NCBI RefSeq assembly: GCF_900624995.1
Contig: NZ_UYXQ01000001.1
Location: 62,001 to 126,000 of the forward strand
From: Pseudomonas antarctica
GTDB lineage: Bacteria > Pseudomonadota > Gammaproteobacteria > Pseudomonadales > Pseudomonadaceae
DNA: 64,000 nucleotides
Direction of reading: 5' to 3'
Positions 27,680-37,321 of the stretch are shown here, one piece after another. The position numbers were made by a program, and so were the translations under genes. The notes beneath the pieces were generated by a model. The model had not been told where the DNA came from, made no database searches, and worked only from the letters and a program-made list of their open reading frames with translations. The first letter of the stretch is position 1; the number at the start of each line of letters is the position of its first letter.

Positions 27680-28429
27680 TCATAAGGCACAGCTGCGCAT
27701 CGCCACTAACAACGCCGCGGCACTCGCGCCGCGACAATCCACAACGTTTACTGCGCCAGCGGCCCGCGCCATTTCATAAACCCGCGGGCTGGGCACGAAC
27801 AACGGCAGCTGCGCCACCTGTGACCAATCTTCGCCGGCCAAGGCTTGCAGGTGCAAAAAACCCTGCCCACTGCTGACCACCACGCCGTTCAAGCGTTCCA
27901 ACTGGATACGTTGTATCAGCGCCCCCGGGCCATATGCCGGAAGCAAACGACGATACAACTCCAGATAGTCGACACTAGCACCTTGCTCGCGTAAACGCTC
28001 AGCCAGCAACTCGCGTCCACCCTCGCCTCGCAGGATCAGCACCCGGGCGCGGGGGCCTGCGATAGCCTCGCGCAAGGCGGGTAAGGCAAGCAAGGCTTCG
28101 CTATCGTCGCCGGTTTGCGGGTAGTAAACCTTGAGGCCATGACCGGCCAGTACCTGCGCAGTGGCCGCGCCGACGCTGAACCAGGGTAGATGCGGCCAGG
28201 GCCGATCCAACTGGTGCAAGGCAAGTCGCGCGGCCGGCTTACTGACCACGATCACCGCGCTATAGCGGCCCAGGTCGCGAAAAACCGCCTGCTGCTCGCC
28301 CGTCACCGGCACGGCTTCTATGTCCAGCAACGGCAGGATGCTGCTGAAAATGCCAGCTTCGGACAGCGTCGCGGCCAGGGCCATTGATTCCTCGGCAGGC
28401 CGCGTCAGCAGCACACGCCAGTCGGTCAC
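27680..28429 (-). CDS. hemD: Uroporphyrinogen-III synthase
   Basis: 249 aa. It cyclises hydroxymethylbilane to uroporphyrinogen III. The N-terminal [19 protein letters not shown], the middle [33 protein letters not shown] and the C-terminal [11 protein letters not shown] segments are those of the poorly conserved HemD family. It overlaps hemC by 4 bp (ATGA), so translation is coupled to the preceding enzyme, whose unstable product it uses. Confidence 0.93.
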   Translation of the reverse strand: MTDWRVLLTRPAEESMALAATLSEAGIFSSILPLLDIEAVPVTGEQQAVFRDLGRYSAVIVVSKPAARLALHQLDRPWPHLPWFSVGAATAQVLAGHGLKVYYPQTGDDSEALLALPALREAIAGPRARVLILRGEGGRELLAERLREQGASVDYLELYRRLLPAYGPGALIQRIQLERLNGVVVSSGQGFLHLQALAGEDWSQVAQLPLFVPSPRVYEMARAAGAVNVVDCRGASAAALLVAMRSCAL

Positions 28430-29367
28430 TGCGGGCCGGCCTCGCCGTAGACGTTCTGCAGAATGGCGCCAGCGCCTTTCTCCAGCAGCTCTTCTGCCAC
28501 CTGGATACCCAATGCGGTGGCATCGCGTTGCGGCCCGCGCACCTCGGCGGTGAGCAGCGTGCCTCCTGCCGGGTCACCTACCAAGCCACGCAGCCAAAGG
28601 TTTTCACCTTCGAGCACGGCGTAGCAGGCGATCGGCACTTGGCAACCACCATTGAGGTGTTTGTTCAGGGCACGTTCGGCCGTCACACGGATCTCGGTGT
28701 CTTGATGATCAAGGGGTTTGAGCAGGGCGTGAATCTCACTGTCGGCGGTGCGGCATTCAATGCCCACTGCGCCCTGGCCGCCCGCAGGCAAGCTATCTTC
28801 AACGCTGATGGCCGAGGTGATTCGGTCTTCGAAACCCAGACGAATCAAACCGGCGGCAGCGAGGATAATCGCGTCATATTCGCCGGCGTCCAGCTTGGCC
28901 AGGCGAGTGTTGACGTTACCGCGCAAAAAGCGGATTTGCAGGTCCGGTCGCCGGGTCAGCAACTGCGCCTGCCGACGCAGGCTCGAGGTGCCGACGATAC
29001 TGCCCAGGGGCAGCTCGTCCAGCGACGCGTAAGTATTGGAAACGAAAGCATCACGCGGATCTTCGCGTTCGCAGATGCAATACAAGCCAAGCCCTTCGGG
29101 GAAGTCCATCGGCACATCTTTCATCGAATGCACGGCGATGTCGGCTTCGTTTTCCAGCAGAGCGGTTTCCAGTTCCTTGACGAACAGGCCCTTGCCGCCA
29201 ATCTTCGACAATGGCGAGTCCAGCAGCTTGTCGCCACGACTGACCATGGGCACCAGGGACACGTTAAGCCCAGGATGGGCCTGCTCAAGGCGTGCTTTGA
29301 CGTATTCGGCCTGCCACAAGGCCAGGGCGCTTTTACGGGTGGCGATGCGGATTTCGCGAGAGGACAT
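28426..29367 (-). CDS. hemC: Hydroxymethylbilane synthase (porphobilinogen deaminase)
   Basis: 313 aa. It polymerises four porphobilinogens to hydroxymethylbilane. Visible are [19 protein letters not shown] at the N-terminus, [21 protein letters not shown], and the dipyrromethane-cofactor cysteine in [16 protein letters not shown]. The conserved [10 protein letters not shown] segment is intact. It begins the hemC-D-X-Y set; a promoter with an Anr-like box lies in the 138-bp gap behind algR. Confidence 0.97.
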   Translation of the reverse strand: MSSREIRIATRKSALALWQAEYVKARLEQAHPGLNVSLVPMVSRGDKLLDSPLSKIGGKGLFVKELETALLENEADIAVHSMKDVPMDFPEGLGLYCICEREDPRDAFVSNTYASLDELPLGSIVGTSSLRRQAQLLTRRPDLQIRFLRGNVNTRLAKLDAGEYDAIILAAAGLIRLGFEDRITSAISVEDSLPAGGQGAVGIECRTADSEIHALLKPLDHQDTEIRVTAERALNKHLNGGCQVPIACYAVLEGENLWLRGLVGDPAGGTLLTAEVRGPQRDATALGIQVAEELLEKGAGAILQNVYGEAGPQ

Positions 29368-29390
29368 GGATCAATCCGTACTGAATAGAT

Positions 29391-29437
29391 ACGGCAGATA
29401 ATAACAGCTCAGGCAAATACGCTTTGATTTGAATCAG
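29391..29437 (-). promoter_or_regulatory. Candidate Anr/FNR-dependent promoter of hemC
   Basis: The sequence at 29424-29437 reads TTGAT-TTGA-ATCAG on the plus strand, 9 of 10 matches to the Anr/FNR consensus TTGAT-N4-ATCAA. On the minus strand a -10-like TATTAT lies at 29403-29398. A start at about 29389-29391 would put the box centre near -40 to -41.5, the position used by FNR-class activators, and leave a leader of about 22 nt before hemC. Confidence 0.55.
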
Positions 29438-29505
29438 CAAGTGCGGGGCCTCCCTGGCCGCGTCGCACCGGGATAAAGCATGCAGACCGCGCCAAAGCCC
29501 TCGGG

Positions 29506-30252
29506 CTAAAGCTGCTGCATCATCTTGCGCACACCGGCGACGTGGCGTCGGCTGACAATCAAAGCGTCGCCGTTGAGCCCTTTCAGGAATAACTGAAAGT
29601 GCCCAAGGGGTGTGCGTTGCAGGCGTTCTATTCGCTCGCGGGCCACCAGCGCGTTGCGGTGGATGCGCACAAAGCGGTCGCCGAACTCATCTTCAAGGGC
29701 CTTGAGCGGCTCATCGAGCAAGACTTCACCGGCCTCGTGACGCAGGGTCACGTACTTGTGGTCGGCGATAAAGTAGACCACCTGGTTCAGGGGAATCAGC
29801 TCGATACCTTTACGCGTCCGCGCACTGATATGGCTGCGCGGCCCATTGCCACTCTGGGCTGCCGGCTGGGTCAGCGCGGCGAGTTGCACGCGGTTAGGGC
29901 GCTCGGCTTTTTTCAGCGCCTTGAGCAGCGCTTCGGCGGTCACCGGCTTGGCGACAAAGCTGACACCACTGTCTTGGAGCGTCTGTGCAGAAAACTCTTC
30001 TTGAGCTGCACACAACACCACGGCAGGCGGCGATTCTCGCTCGCTCAGGCGGGCGGCCACTTGCAGGCCATCAAGGCCTGGCAGGCGAATATCGAGCAAC
30101 ACCACATCCGGCTTGAGGCTGTCGATCAGCGTCAACGCCTCCTCGCCGCTGGTGGCGCTAGGTTCAAGGACTGTATAACCCTCGAGTTCACTGATCATAC
30201 GGCTCAGTCGCTCGCGGGCTTGGGGTTCGTCATCAACGATCAGGACATTCAT
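29506..30252 (-). CDS. algR: Response regulator AlgR
   Basis: 248 aa LytTR-type regulator. Receiver domain with NVLIVDDEPQARERLSRM, phosphoacceptor Asp54 in VVLLDIRLPGLDG and the switch lysine in FVAKPVTAEALL; C-terminal LytTR DNA-binding domain (HISARTRKGIELIPLNQVVYF; FVRIHRNALVARERI). In P. aeruginosa AlgR controls alginate, type IV pili, rhamnolipid and cyanide genes. ATG 30252 (MNVLIVDDEP) is preferred to the longer frame from 30285. The cognate kinase gene algZ/fimS, which sits directly upstream in P. aeruginosa, is not present here. Confidence 0.95.
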   Translation of the reverse strand: MNVLIVDDEPQARERLSRMISELEGYTVLEPSATSGEEALTLIDSLKPDVVLLDIRLPGLDGLQVAARLSERESPPAVVLCAAQEEFSAQTLQDSGVSFVAKPVTAEALLKALKKAERPNRVQLAALTQPAAQSGNGPRSHISARTRKGIELIPLNQVVYFIADHKYVTLRHEAGEVLLDEPLKALEDEFGDRFVRIHRNALVARERIERLQRTPLGHFQLFLKGLNGDALIVSRRHVAGVRKMMQQL

Positions 30253-30753
30253 ATTGCGCTGGATTCCTGCGTGAGTCTCGCACAAGGATAGCGTAGAGAG
30301 GTGCGGTGACTTGCGTCACAGCGATCCACGCTAAGACTAGCGCGAGCGGCAAAAAGTGCCCCGGCAGCGGCACCCATATTTACCCGGACCTGTTCAATTG
30401 CGCCCAAGACCTGCTGCCTTCGGGCATCGTCGTAGGGTTTGCTGATACACAATCCGAATACCCCCCTTTTTAAATGGATAGTCAGGCTATGACCGCATCA
30501 CCTGACTTTGGTGCATTCACGCTCTATCAGTGCAACTGTAGACGCTCGCTGAGACGATATTGCCCAATCGTCAAATATCGTTTCAATTAACGCCTCCCTC
30601 CAGTCTCTTCCCGGATGCGGTCGACGGCAAGGCACTTAGCCATCCTTCGCACAAATAAAATGCCGGCCACCCGCAGCACCGCCTCCACGGGCAACCCTGT
30701 TATTATCGGCGGCACACCTCCACGCCTCTTTTAAGCAGATCACGAGCGAACCC
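30253..30753. other. 500-bp algR-argH gap without a kinase gene
   Basis: No convincing gene. A minus-strand frame (30249-30452, TTG start, 67 codons) ends with a TGA overlapping the algR ATG (ATGA), but its codon use is poor (AGG, CGA, AGT, TGT) and I recognise no domain. Further upstream a strong GGAGGGAGG precedes a 19-codon minus-strand frame starting with TTG at 30583. This overlaps a perfect inverted repeat, ACGATATT (30554-30561) and AATATCGT (30574-30581). The plus strand near 30700 carries a TATTAT that may be the argH -10. Confidence 0.5.
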
Positions 30754-32148
30754 ATGAGCACCGACAAGACCAATCAGTCCTGGGGCGGCCGCTTCAGTGA
30801 ACCCGTCGACGCCTTCGTCGCGCGCTTCACCGCCTCCGTCACCTTCGACCAGCGCCTGTACCGCCACGACATCATGGGCTCGATCGCCCACGCCACGATG
30901 CTCGCCAAGGTTGGCGTGCTGACCGGCGCCGAGCGCGACAGCATCATCGATGGCCTCACCACCATTCGCGGTGAGATCGAGGCCGGCACGTTCGACTGGC
31001 GCATCGACCTGGAAGACGTGCACATGAACATCGAGGCCCGCCTCACCGATCGCATCGGTGTGACCGGCAAGAAACTGCACACCGGTCGCAGCCGTAACGA
31101 CCAGGTAGCGACCGATATCCGCCTGTGGCTGCGCGATGAAATCGATCTGATCCTGGCCGAAATCACCCGCCTGCAAAAAGGTCTGCTGGAACAGGCTGAG
31201 CGTGAGTCCGGCACTATCATGCCCGGCTTCACCCACCTGCAAACTGCGCAACCTGTGACCTTCGGCCACCACCTGCTGGCCTGGTTCGAAATGCTCAGCC
31301 GTGACTACGAACGCCTGGTGGATTGCCGCAAGCGTGCCAACCGCATGCCGCTGGGCAGTGCCGCACTGGCCGGCACCACTTACCCGATCGACCGCGAGTA
31401 CACCGCGCAACTGCTGGGCTTTGATGCCGTCGGCGGCAACTCTCTGGATGGCGTATCCGACCGTGACTTCGCCATCGAATTCTGCGCCGCCGCCAGCATT
31501 GCGATGATGCACCTGTCGCGCTTCTCGGAAGAACTGGTGCTGTGGACCAGTGCGCAATTCCAGTTCATCGACCTGCCGGACCGCTTCTGCACCGGCAGTT
31601 CGATCATGCCGCAAAAGAAAAACCCCGACGTGCCCGAGCTGGTGCGTGGCAAGAGCGGCCGCGTATTCGGCGCGCTGATGGGTTTGCTGACCTTGATGAA
31701 GGGCCAACCGCTGGCCTACAACAAGGACAACCAGGAAGACAAAGAGCCGCTGTTCGACGCCGCCGACACCCTGCGCGACTCGCTGCGTGCGTTTGCCGAC
31801 ATGATCCCGGCGATCAAGCCCAAGCACGCGATCATGCGTGAAGCGGCCCTGCGCGGGTTCTCCACCGCGACCGACCTGGCGGACTACCTGGTACGCCGTG
31901 GCCTGCCGTTCCGTGACTGCCACGAGATCGTCGGTCACGCAGTGAAATACGGAGTAGATACCGGCAAAGACCTGGCGGAAATGAGCCTGGAAGAACTGCG
32001 TCAGTTCAGCGACCAGATCGAACAGGATGTGTTTGCCGGGTTGACCCTGGAAGGCTCAGTGAATGCCCGCGACCATGTGGGCGGCACAGCGCCGGCGCAG
32101 GTCAAGGCAGCCGTAGTACGCGGCCAGGAACTGCTGGCCAGCCGCTAA
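30754..32148 (+). CDS. argH: Argininosuccinate lyase
   Basis: 464 aa, last enzyme of arginine synthesis (argininosuccinate to arginine and fumarate). The fumarase/aspartase superfamily signature [15 protein letters not shown] with the catalytic serine is at about residue 285; the substrate-binding [13 protein letters not shown] and [13 protein letters not shown] segments are intact. ATG 30754 begins [14 protein letters not shown], the family start. Monocistronic; followed by a two-armed REP element. Confidence 0.97.
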   Translation: MSTDKTNQSWGGRFSEPVDAFVARFTASVTFDQRLYRHDIMGSIAHATMLAKVGVLTGAERDSIIDGLTTIRGEIEAGTFDWRIDLEDVHMNIEARLTDRIGVTGKKLHTGRSRNDQVATDIRLWLRDEIDLILAEITRLQKGLLEQAERESGTIMPGFTHLQTAQPVTFGHHLLAWFEMLSRDYERLVDCRKRANRMPLGSAALAGTTYPIDREYTAQLLGFDAVGGNSLDGVSDRDFAIEFCAAASIAMMHLSRFSEELVLWTSAQFQFIDLPDRFCTGSSIMPQKKNPDVPELVRGKSGRVFGALMGLLTLMKGQPLAYNKDNQEDKEPLFDAADTLRDSLRAFADMIPAIKPKHAIMREAALRGFSTATDLADYLVRRGLPFRDCHEIVGHAVKYGVDTGKDLAEMSLEELRQFSDQIEQDVFAGLTLEGSVNARDHVGGTAPAQVKAAVVRGQELLASR

Positions 32149-32170
32149 AAAGCCTCAGACCAACGCGGTC

Positions 32171-32268
32171 AAAAATGTGCGAGCGGGCTTGCTCGCGAAT
32201 ACGGTAGACCAGTCGCCCTATGCATTGACTGACACACCGCTTTCGCGAGCAAGCCCGCTCCCACCTTT
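32171..32268. repeat. Paired inverted REP element (REPIN), GCGGGCTTGCTCGCGAA class
   Basis: Inverted arms 32171-32199 and 32242-32268 with two mismatches near the outer ends, centre about 42 bp. It separates the convergent argH and GST genes. Same class as the element at 57323-57420. Confidence 0.88.
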
Positions 32269-32285
32269 GATCCGCGCGCGGCTGA

Positions 32286-32945
32286 TTACTTCTTGGCAGC
32301 CATCATCGCCATAAACGCCGGCATCGCCGCTTCTCTATCCGCCGCTACCTTCTGGGCATTGGGCATGGCATGCAGTCGTTCAAGCAACGCTTTAGCCTTC
32401 GGCAACTCAGCCAGCAGGTCCAGGCCAAACAGCTTCTCGCCCACCGCGCAGGCGAGGTTCACGCTGTACATGAAATACAGATCGGCAATCGTGAAGCGCT
32501 CCCCCGCCGCGTACGGCGCAAATTTTCCATGCCGACCTAAAGACTCGATCCCCAACAGCAATTCGGTCTTGGACTTCTCCTTGATCGCGTCCGGCACCGG
32601 CATCCCGAAGAACGCTTCGGCAAAAGACGCACGGGCGGGCAACTCAATGTACAGCTCGATTTCCCTGCATAGCGCCAGCACCTGGGCACGCTGGAAAGGC
32701 TCGGCGGGGAGCAGCGAAGGGCCTTCCTGGGTGTGTTCGATGTACTCGAGAATCACGCTCGTTTCGTTGATGAAGCCCTGCTTGACGCCCAGCACAGGTA
32801 CTTTTCCTCTCGGGCTGATAGCCAGGGCTTCCTGCGTCTGGCCCGGGTAAAATGGCACTTCTTCAAACGGCAGACCTTTCTCCAGCAGCGCCAGTTTGAC
32901 CATGTTGTAATAGTTGCTGACCGAAAATCCGTAAAGCTTGAGCAT
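32286..32945 (-). CDS. Glutathione S-transferase family protein
   Basis: 219 aa. Thioredoxin-like N-domain (LKLYGFSVSNYYNMVKLALLEKGLPFEEV) containing the cis-proline GKVPVL and the glutathione-binding NETSVILEYIEHT, followed by the all-helical C-domain (AAGERFTIADLYFMYSVNLA). It conjugates glutathione or acts on peroxides; substrate unknown. Divergent from a small acidic-protein gene, with 126 bp between starts. Confidence 0.88.
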   Translation of the reverse strand: MLKLYGFSVSNYYNMVKLALLEKGLPFEEVPFYPGQTQEALAISPRGKVPVLGVKQGFINETSVILEYIEHTQEGPSLLPAEPFQRAQVLALCREIELYIELPARASFAEAFFGMPVPDAIKEKSKTELLLGIESLGRHGKFAPYAAGERFTIADLYFMYSVNLACAVGEKLFGLDLLAELPKAKALLERLHAMPNAQKVAADREAAMPAFMAMMAAKK

Positions 32946-33071
32946 CGCGAATGCCTCCAGGCCGGGTGTGGGGTTGGCTGCAGAAGGTATAGAGCGTCAA
33001 GCCCAACTTGACCAGCAGCATCACCTGCCTGAATGGGGGTAGACTGGCGCCCTTTCCTTGAGGAGCCTGCC

Positions 33072-33356
33072 ATGAGCGAGCCGACCGATATCGACAACGA
33101 CGAAGAAGAGTTCACCGAAAGCACGCTGATCCAAGCCATCGAAAACCAGATCGAAAGCGACAACCCGCCTGCCGCGAAAGCCACCTTGAACAAACTGACG
33201 CTGGTGGGTTACGAGCGCGAAGAGATTCTGAATCTGATGGCTCATGTGCTCGCCGTGGAAATCGACAAGATGTTGGAAGAAGACCGTGCCTTCAATACCG
33301 AATGGTACGAAACGGCGCTGCGGGCGCTGCCTGAATTGCCGCCCGAAAACGACTGA
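33072..33356 (+). CDS. Small acidic conserved protein of unknown function
   Basis: 94 aa from ATG 33072 with AGGAG 11 nt upstream. The N-terminus is strongly acidic (SEPTDIDNDEEEFTES); the rest is predicted helical with no membrane segment (LIQAIENQIESDNPPAAKATLNKL by context, EEILNLMAHVLAVEIDKMLEED). I recognise no named family. Monocistronic by appearance, ending in a REP-like hairpin. Confidence 0.75.
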   Translation: MSEPTDIDNDEEEFTESTLIQAIENQIESDNPPAAKATLNKLTLVGYEREEILNLMAHVLAVEIDKMLEEDRAFNTEWYETALRALPELPPEND

Positions 33357-33366
33357 ATCCAGTACC

Positions 33367-33400
33367 TTTGTGGCCTGGGAGCCTGCTTCCTCGCCACAAA
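33367..33400. repeat. Degenerate REP-like hairpin
   Basis: Arms TTTGTGGC (33367-33374) and GCCACAAA (33393-33400) around GGGAGCCTGCTTCCTC, which resembles a mutated REP core. It lies directly after the small acidic-protein gene and may terminate it. Confidence 0.5.
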
Positions 33401-33507
33401 CCTGCGCCCTATCAAGACCCACGACTTTCTCACTGGACAGCCGGGTAAAGTGCGTTCACCTTATGCCCTGCTAGCCTCTAATAAATTTTAGAAAGTCTGG
33501 AGTCCTT

Positions 33508-33762
33508 ATGTCGTATACCCCTGAGTTGGTTGCCGAACTGGAAATCCTTGTACTCTTCCCCTTGGACAGCACCAAGGAAGGTCTGAAAGTCCACCAGACC
33601 GCCGCGCCCACTGCCATTGCCGCTGCCAAGCGCCTCCATGCGAAAGGACTTATCGACCAGCCAGACGGTGGCTACCTGACCAGCCTTGGCCGGGACGCTG
33701 CAGAACAGGCCCAAACCCTGCTGACCATTCTGACCACCACCAACACCAAAGAAGCTGCCTGA
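33508..33762 (+). CDS. TIGR02647 family small protein
   Basis: 84 aa from ATG 33508 with GGAG upstream. The pattern resembles a compact winged-helix: LVAELEILVLFPLDSTKEGLKVH, AIAAAKRLHAKGLIDQPDGGYLT and a helical C-terminus. It matches the TIGR02647 family, which is described as possibly DNA-binding. Function unknown. Confidence 0.7.
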   Translation: MSYTPELVAELEILVLFPLDSTKEGLKVHQTAAPTAIAAAKRLHAKGLIDQPDGGYLTSLGRDAAEQAQTLLTILTTTNTKEAA

Positions 33763-33930
33763 CACCTGGTACCGCCCATGGAGTCCGCCCTCTGCGGATT
33801 CCGCGGGTATTGCTGTAGAAGGCACAAAATTCTGACGCCAAAAACCATTTCCCTCTAAACCTCCTACGCTTCTGTCTGTAAACTCCTACACGGCCGCCCA
33901 CGTCGGGCCCTGCGAGCCAACGAGTTCGAC

Positions 33931-36768
33931 ATGACCCGCACCCATGAAATCCGCCCCGACCTGGACGAAGGCATCGACCGCAAGGTGCTGACTCAGTTGC
34001 GCGCGCGGTTCATGGGCCTCAACGAAGGCCGCCTGGCCCGGGCGGTCGAAGGGCTGACGCCACGCCAACAAAGCGTGCTCACCCTGTTACCACTGTTTTT
34101 CCACGTCAATCACCCGCTGCTGCCAGGTTATGTCTCGAGCAATACGCCAGCCGGGCTGTCGAACTTTGAACCGGATGCTCAGGCGCTCGCCGAAGCCCAG
34201 CGCCTGACCCGTTCGTTTTCCTATAAGCCACGCCATGGCAACCCGCCTCGGCCAATTTATGGCCTGTTCCTGATGGGCAGCCTCGGCACTTTGGCTCAAG
34301 CGGATCAAAGCGACATGGACGTGTGGGTGTGCCACGCGCCTGATCTTGGCGAAACCGAACTGGCCGAACTGCGTAAAAAGTGCCAACTGCTGGAAGCCTG
34401 GGCTCTGACCATGGGCGCCGAGGCGCACTTTTTCCTGATTGAGCCGACGCGTTTTATGTTGGGTGAGCGCGACACGCAACTGAGCTCGGACGACTGCGGC
34501 ACCACCCAGCATTATCTGCTACTGGATGAGTTCTACCGCACCGCCATCTGGCTGGCCGGGCGCACGCCGATTTGGTGGCTGGTGCCGGTGTACGAAGAAA
34601 CCCGCTACGCCGAATTCACCCACGCGCTGATCTCCAAGCGCTTTATCCGTGCCGATGAAACCCTCGACCTTGGCCACCTGGCTCACATCCCACCGGGCGA
34701 ATTCATTGGCGCTGGGCTGTGGCAACTGTTCAAGGGCATCGAATCGCCCTACAAGTCGGTGCTCAAACTGCTACTGACCGAGGTCTACGCCAGCGAACAT
34801 CCGAACGTGCACTGCCTGAGCCTGCGCTTCAAGCGTGCGGTATTTGCCAACCAGATGGACCTGGATGAGCTGGACCCGTACATCGTGGTCTACCGCCGCA
34901 TCGAGGAATACCTCAAAGCGCGCAACGAGCCGGAACGCTTGGAACTGGTACGGCGCGCGCTGTACTTGAAGGTCAACCGCAAGCTCAGCGCCGGCCAACG
35001 CAGTACCAGTTGGCAGCGACTTCTGCTGGAGCGCCTGGCCCACGAATGGGGTTGGGACCCGCGTCAACTGACGCTGCTGGACAGTCGCAGCCAATGGAAA
35101 GTGCGCCAGGTCGCGGCCGAACGTCGTGCGCTGGTCAACGAGCTCAATCACAGCTACCGCTTTCTTACCCAGTTCGCCCGCACCGAACAGACCGTCAGCC
35201 TGATCAACAAGCGTGATCTCAATGTGCTTGGCCGGCGTCTATATGCCGCGTTCGAACGCAAGGCCGGCAAGGTCGAATTCATCAACCCCGGCATCGCACC
35301 GGACTTGGCCGAAGACACCCTGACGCTGGTGCAATCGCCCAACCGCAAAGAGCCCGGCCAGCACCATTGGGGCCTGTACAACGGCAACCTCACGGCGCTG
35401 GAATGGGAGCACTTCGCGCCGATCAAACGCAGTCGCGACCTGCTGGAAATGCTCACCTGGTGCCACCGCAACGGCGTCATCGACAGCAGCACCCGCCTGG
35501 CGCTGCACCCAGGCGTCAGCGACATGACCGAATTCGAGCTGTTCAACCTGTTGGGCAGCCTGCAACAGACCATCGCCCTGCCCTTGGCCAGCGTCGATGA
35601 GGAGCGCCTGTTGCGCTCAGCGGTCCCGGAAGAAGTATTGCTACTGATCAACGTCGGCGTCGACCCGCTCAAGCATCACCGCGACCTGAATATCCTGATG
35701 ACCACCGAACGCACCGACTCGCTGAGCTATGCCGGTGTGCGCGACAACCTGGTGCTGACCCTGGATCAGGTCACGCTCAACAGTTGGAACGAGGTGATGG
35801 TCAGCCGCTACGACGGCCCCCACGCACTGCTCGACTGCCTGCGTGACTACCTCAACCAACTGCCGTCAGACCATTTACCGCGCCTGCGAGTGCGCTGCTT
35901 CTGTCACAACCGTGCGCAGTTCATTGCCCAGCGCGTGGAGGAAATCTTTGATACAGCGCAGAACCTGCTGCTTGGCCAGTCCAACCACCGCTACCTGCTC
36001 CAAGTACAGCAGCACTATCACGTGATGGAACTGGTGCCAGGCCAGGCGAGCCATGTGTCACTGCCGACCCAGGATGCGCTGATCGCCTACCTCAGCGAAG
36101 AACTCGCCAGCTACAGCCCGCTGCACCTGGACGCCATGGCCCTGGAAGACCACGACCTGGCGTTGCTGCTGCCAATGGGTGTGGCCGATTGCGTGCAGGT
36201 GTTCTACCGAGTCAATGAAGGCTTCGCCGAATTGTATGTGCTGGATGAATTCAACGCACTCTGGCAGCAACGCTTGCCGTTTCATGACGAGCAGAGCTTG
36301 CTGGCACCACTGCAGCGCTTTCTGCAGTCGATCATCTATCGCCGGGAGGCGCTCTCGCCGCTGGACACTCAGCCGTTAGGTGAAGTGCAAACCTTGTATT
36401 ACAAACTGTTGCCGTCGGGCAGTAATCGCGCACGCGGCGTGGAACCTCGCCCGGCACCGCAGAACCCGGCCAATAAACCGTTTTATGACGTGCAGGCGAT
36501 TATCGGCAAGGGCGCGCCTGGGCAGGTGGGCATCACTCTGTACTGCAATCAGCGGGAGTTTTCCGAACTGGAGTTTGGCGACCAGCTGTTTGCAGTGGTC
36601 GCCCAGGAAATCGTCGGGCAGCGCCGGGAACCCGAACGCTACCGCTGCTACATCACCGACCTGGACTTGTCCGGCCTGCTCGGTGATGTGCACAGCCCGA
36701 GCAACTTATACCTACGCTACAAGGCCGAGCTGGAACTGTCGCTCAACAAAGCACTGAAACAGGTCTAA
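33931..36768 (+). CDS. cyaA: Class I adenylate cyclase
   Basis: 945 aa soluble enzyme making cAMP, which activates Vfr/CRP-type regulation. The N-terminal catalytic domain shows MGSLGTLAQADQSDMDVWVCH (nucleotidyltransferase Gly-Ser and Asp pair), TRFMLGERDTQLSSDDCGTTQH and LLLDEFYRTAIWLAGRTPIWW. The long C-terminal regulatory half follows without membrane segments. Length is a little above that of enterobacterial CyaA. In P. aeruginosa this enzyme contributes less cAMP than CyaB. Confidence 0.95.
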   Translation: MTRTHEIRPDLDEGIDRKVLTQLRARFMGLNEGRLARAVEGLTPRQQSVLTLLPLFFHVNHPLLPGYVSSNTPAGLSNFEPDAQALAEAQRLTRSFSYKPRHGNPPRPIYGLFLMGSLGTLAQADQSDMDVWVCHAPDLGETELAELRKKCQLLEAWALTMGAEAHFFLIEPTRFMLGERDTQLSSDDCGTTQHYLLLDEFYRTAIWLAGRTPIWWLVPVYEETRYAEFTHALISKRFIRADETLDLGHLAHIPPGEFIGAGLWQLFKGIESPYKSVLKLLLTEVYASEHPNVHCLSLRFKRAVFANQMDLDELDPYIVVYRRIEEYLKARNEPERLELVRRALYLKVNRKLSAGQRSTSWQRLLLERLAHEWGWDPRQLTLLDSRSQWKVRQVAAERRALVNELNHSYRFLTQFARTEQTVSLINKRDLNVLGRRLYAAFERKAGKVEFINPGIAPDLAEDTLTLVQSPNRKEPGQHHWGLYNGNLTALEWEHFAPIKRSRDLLEMLTWCHRNGVIDSSTRLALHPGVSDMTEFELFNLLGSLQQTIALPLASVDEERLLRSAVPEEVLLLINVGVDPLKHHRDLNILMTTERTDSLSYAGVRDNLVLTLDQVTLNSWNEVMVSRYDGPHALLDCLRDYLNQLPSDHLPRLRVRCFCHNRAQFIAQRVEEIFDTAQNLLLGQSNHRYLLQVQQHYHVMELVPGQASHVSLPTQDALIAYLSEELASYSPLHLDAMALEDHDLALLLPMGVADCVQVFYRVNEGFAELYVLDEFNALWQQRLPFHDEQSLLAPLQRFLQSIIYRREALSPLDTQPLGEVQTLYYKLLPSGSNRARGVEPRPAPQNPANKPFYDVQAIIGKGAPGQVGITLYCNQREFSELEFGDQLFAVVAQEIVGQRREPERYRCYITDLDLSGLLGDVHSPSNLYLRYKAELELSLNKALKQV

Positions 36769-36779
36769 AGCGGCTCTTG

Positions 36780-37190
36780 TTACAGGGAGAATGCGCCACC
36801 GTCTTTGGGCTGGCCTTCAACGCTGAGCAGCTCAAGTTTGAGGGTTTTGCCGCCGGGTGCCGGCCAGTCGATATGCTGGCCTACTTGCAGGCCGAGCAAC
36901 GCACTGCCTACCGGCGCGAGGATCGAGATCTTGCCTTCGTCTGCGTTGGCATCCTTGGGGTAAACAAGGGTCAGGTGATAGTCCTTACCGCTGCCTTGCT
37001 CACGGCAATGCACGCTGGAGTTCATCGTCACGACACTTGCAGGCACTTCCTCGTGGCCAACCACTTCTTCGGCGCGGTCGAGTTCGTGTTGCAGGGCTTC
37101 GACGCCCGGCGAGTCCTCGCCTACACGGTCGATCAATTGCTCAAGACGCTGCACGTCGAGACGGGTAAGTATGATGGAAGGTGCGGTCAT
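36780..37190 (-). CDS. rnk: Regulator of nucleoside diphosphate kinase
   Basis: 136 aa. N-terminal helical Rnk_N part (ILTRLDVQRLEQLIDRVGED) and a C-terminal GreA/GreB-type FKBP-like domain ([38 protein letters not shown]). Rnk binds RNA polymerase in competition with Gre factors and affects NDK levels. Convergent with cyaA, separated by 11 bp. Confidence 0.93.
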   Translation of the reverse strand: MTAPSIILTRLDVQRLEQLIDRVGEDSPGVEALQHELDRAEEVVGHEEVPASVVTMNSSVHCREQGSGKDYHLTLVYPKDANADEGKISILAPVGSALLGLQVGQHIDWPAPGGKTLKLELLSVEGQPKDGGAFSL

Positions 37191-37220
37191 GATTCAGGCA
37201 GACTCCTTTTTTCTGCACAA

Positions 37221-37253
37221 AAAAGCAAAACCCCGCCAGAAAAAGGCGGGGTT
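37221..37253 (-). terminator. Intrinsic terminator behind cyaY-DUF1289
   Basis: Stem AACCCCGCC (37229-37237) / GGCGGGGTT (37245-37253). Read on the minus strand it is followed by TTTTGCTTTTTT. It closes the cyaY-DUF1289 transcript before rnk. Confidence 0.85.
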
Positions 37254-37321
37254 CTCACGGACCTCGATGAGTTGAGGTGTACCGGGACACTACCACAGCG
37301 ACACAAATAAACAAGACGACC

